A stretch of DNA of 6,301 nucleotides, taken from contig LNZQ01000004.1 in assembly GCA_002007315.1 (NCBI GenBank), positions 1 through 6,301 of the forward strand, given 5' to 3'. Shown here piece by piece: positions 5,856 through 6,301 of the stretch (positions within the stretch are counted from its first letter, which is position 1; each line of letters opens with the position of its first letter). The notes under the pieces are model-generated. The model did no database searches. It saw nothing but the letters and a program-made list of their open reading frames with translations, and had not been told where the DNA came from. Origin of the DNA: Epulopiscium sp. Nele67-Bin004. Its GTDB lineage: Bacteria > Bacillota_A > Clostridia > Lachnospirales > Cellulosilyticaceae. Made by a program: the position numbers and the translations under genes.

Positions 5856-6301
5856 AATCCCTACATTCTTAAAACAATACAAGGTCTTTGTAAATTAAAT
5901 TGTAACATTCATTTGTGACTTAATTAACACATTTTATAAAAGTGTGGTAGTACTACTCACTTCTGGTACTGTGTGCTGCCATGCCAACACTGCTGTTATG
6001 GTGCAAGGAAACACGTACGTTATGTAATATTTTATTATTAATGTTACGCAATAATTTAGTACATCTTGCCTGTGCACTGTACAGGGCATTTTGATAAAAA
6101 GTCTTGAGAAGTTCCTTGCCTTTTGCCTGTTGTAGTTGTGACACACTCTGCAAAACAAACCTATAACAACATTGAGCAACTGATTAAAAACAAGCGGCCG
6201 GTGTTCTGTAACTGCAGTCTAAAAAACATTTGACAGATACATATAAAAATGCTCTAAAGCTTAAGCCTGTGGGGGCAGAATACACGAGCAGAAAAACTGC
6301 C

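Larger units (their letters stand above)
4589..6301. other. Non-coding vertebrate-like (probable host) genomic DNA
   Basis: I count 10 CpG dinucleotides in 1713 bases, far below what about 40% GC would give by chance (around 65-70). This is the mark of a methylated vertebrate genome. The bacterial part has CpG throughout. The stretch has GA-rich simple sequence, a 14-A run, an AATAAA at 5506-5511 and several short inverted repeats, but no reading frame above about 110 codons, no protein motif and no bacterial ribosome binding sites. The short frames at 4666-4998, 4944-5177 and 5934-6179 give low-complexity or unrecognisable peptides. I cannot name the species, a locus or a transposon family. 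A bird or mammal gut host fits an accompanying gut bacterium, but that is a guess. Confidence 0.75.

Noticed and set aside
5934..6179. Two overlapping minus-strand reading frames of 66 and 81 codons
   Set aside because: No recognisable motif, CpG-poor vertebrate-like composition, and two frames open at once in AT-rich DNA suggest chance.

Overview
The window is a chimera of two kinds of DNA that meet at about base 4588/4589. Bases 1-4588 are AT-rich bacterial DNA: tightly packed, overlapping genes, all on the minus strand, with strong AGGGGG ribosome binding sites. This suggests a low-GC Firmicute (Clostridia-like), probably gut-associated, although taxonomy cannot be fixed from the sequence. 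Bases 4589-6301 look like non-coding vertebrate DNA. They hold only 10 CpG dinucleotides in about 1.7 kb, GA-rich simple sequence, a poly-A run and no credible gene. The likeliest explanation is a host-microbe chimeric contig rather than gene transfer.

The bacterial part, read in the direction of transcription (from 4588 down to 1), holds: (i) the last 42 codons of a Uma2-family (DUF820, PD-(D/E)xK-type) endonuclease, cut by the junction; (ii) a complete 220-aa Uma2 protein; (iii) a complete 221-aa Uma2 protein, nearly identical to (ii) in its nuclease part; (iv) a 558-aa HscC-type Hsp70 without the usual long C-terminal lid; and (v) a TPR protein with a degenerate J-domain at its N-terminus, starting at a GTG and running off the left edge after 500 codons. 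The three nuclease copies form a 649-bp tandem direct repeat.

Every gene overlaps the next by 4, 14, 14 or 17 bases. At each start the Shine-Dalgarno sequence lies inside the last codons of the preceding gene and ends exactly 7 nt before the start codon. This predicts one polycistronic, translationally coupled transcript. HscC and its J-domain partner form a recognisable chaperone pair, like E. coli HscC with DjlB/DjlC. The unusual part is the array of Uma2 nucleases placed directly upstream in the same operon. A chaperone-controlled nuclease module is a reasonable hypothesis, but it is inference. No promoter or terminator of the operon lies inside the window.
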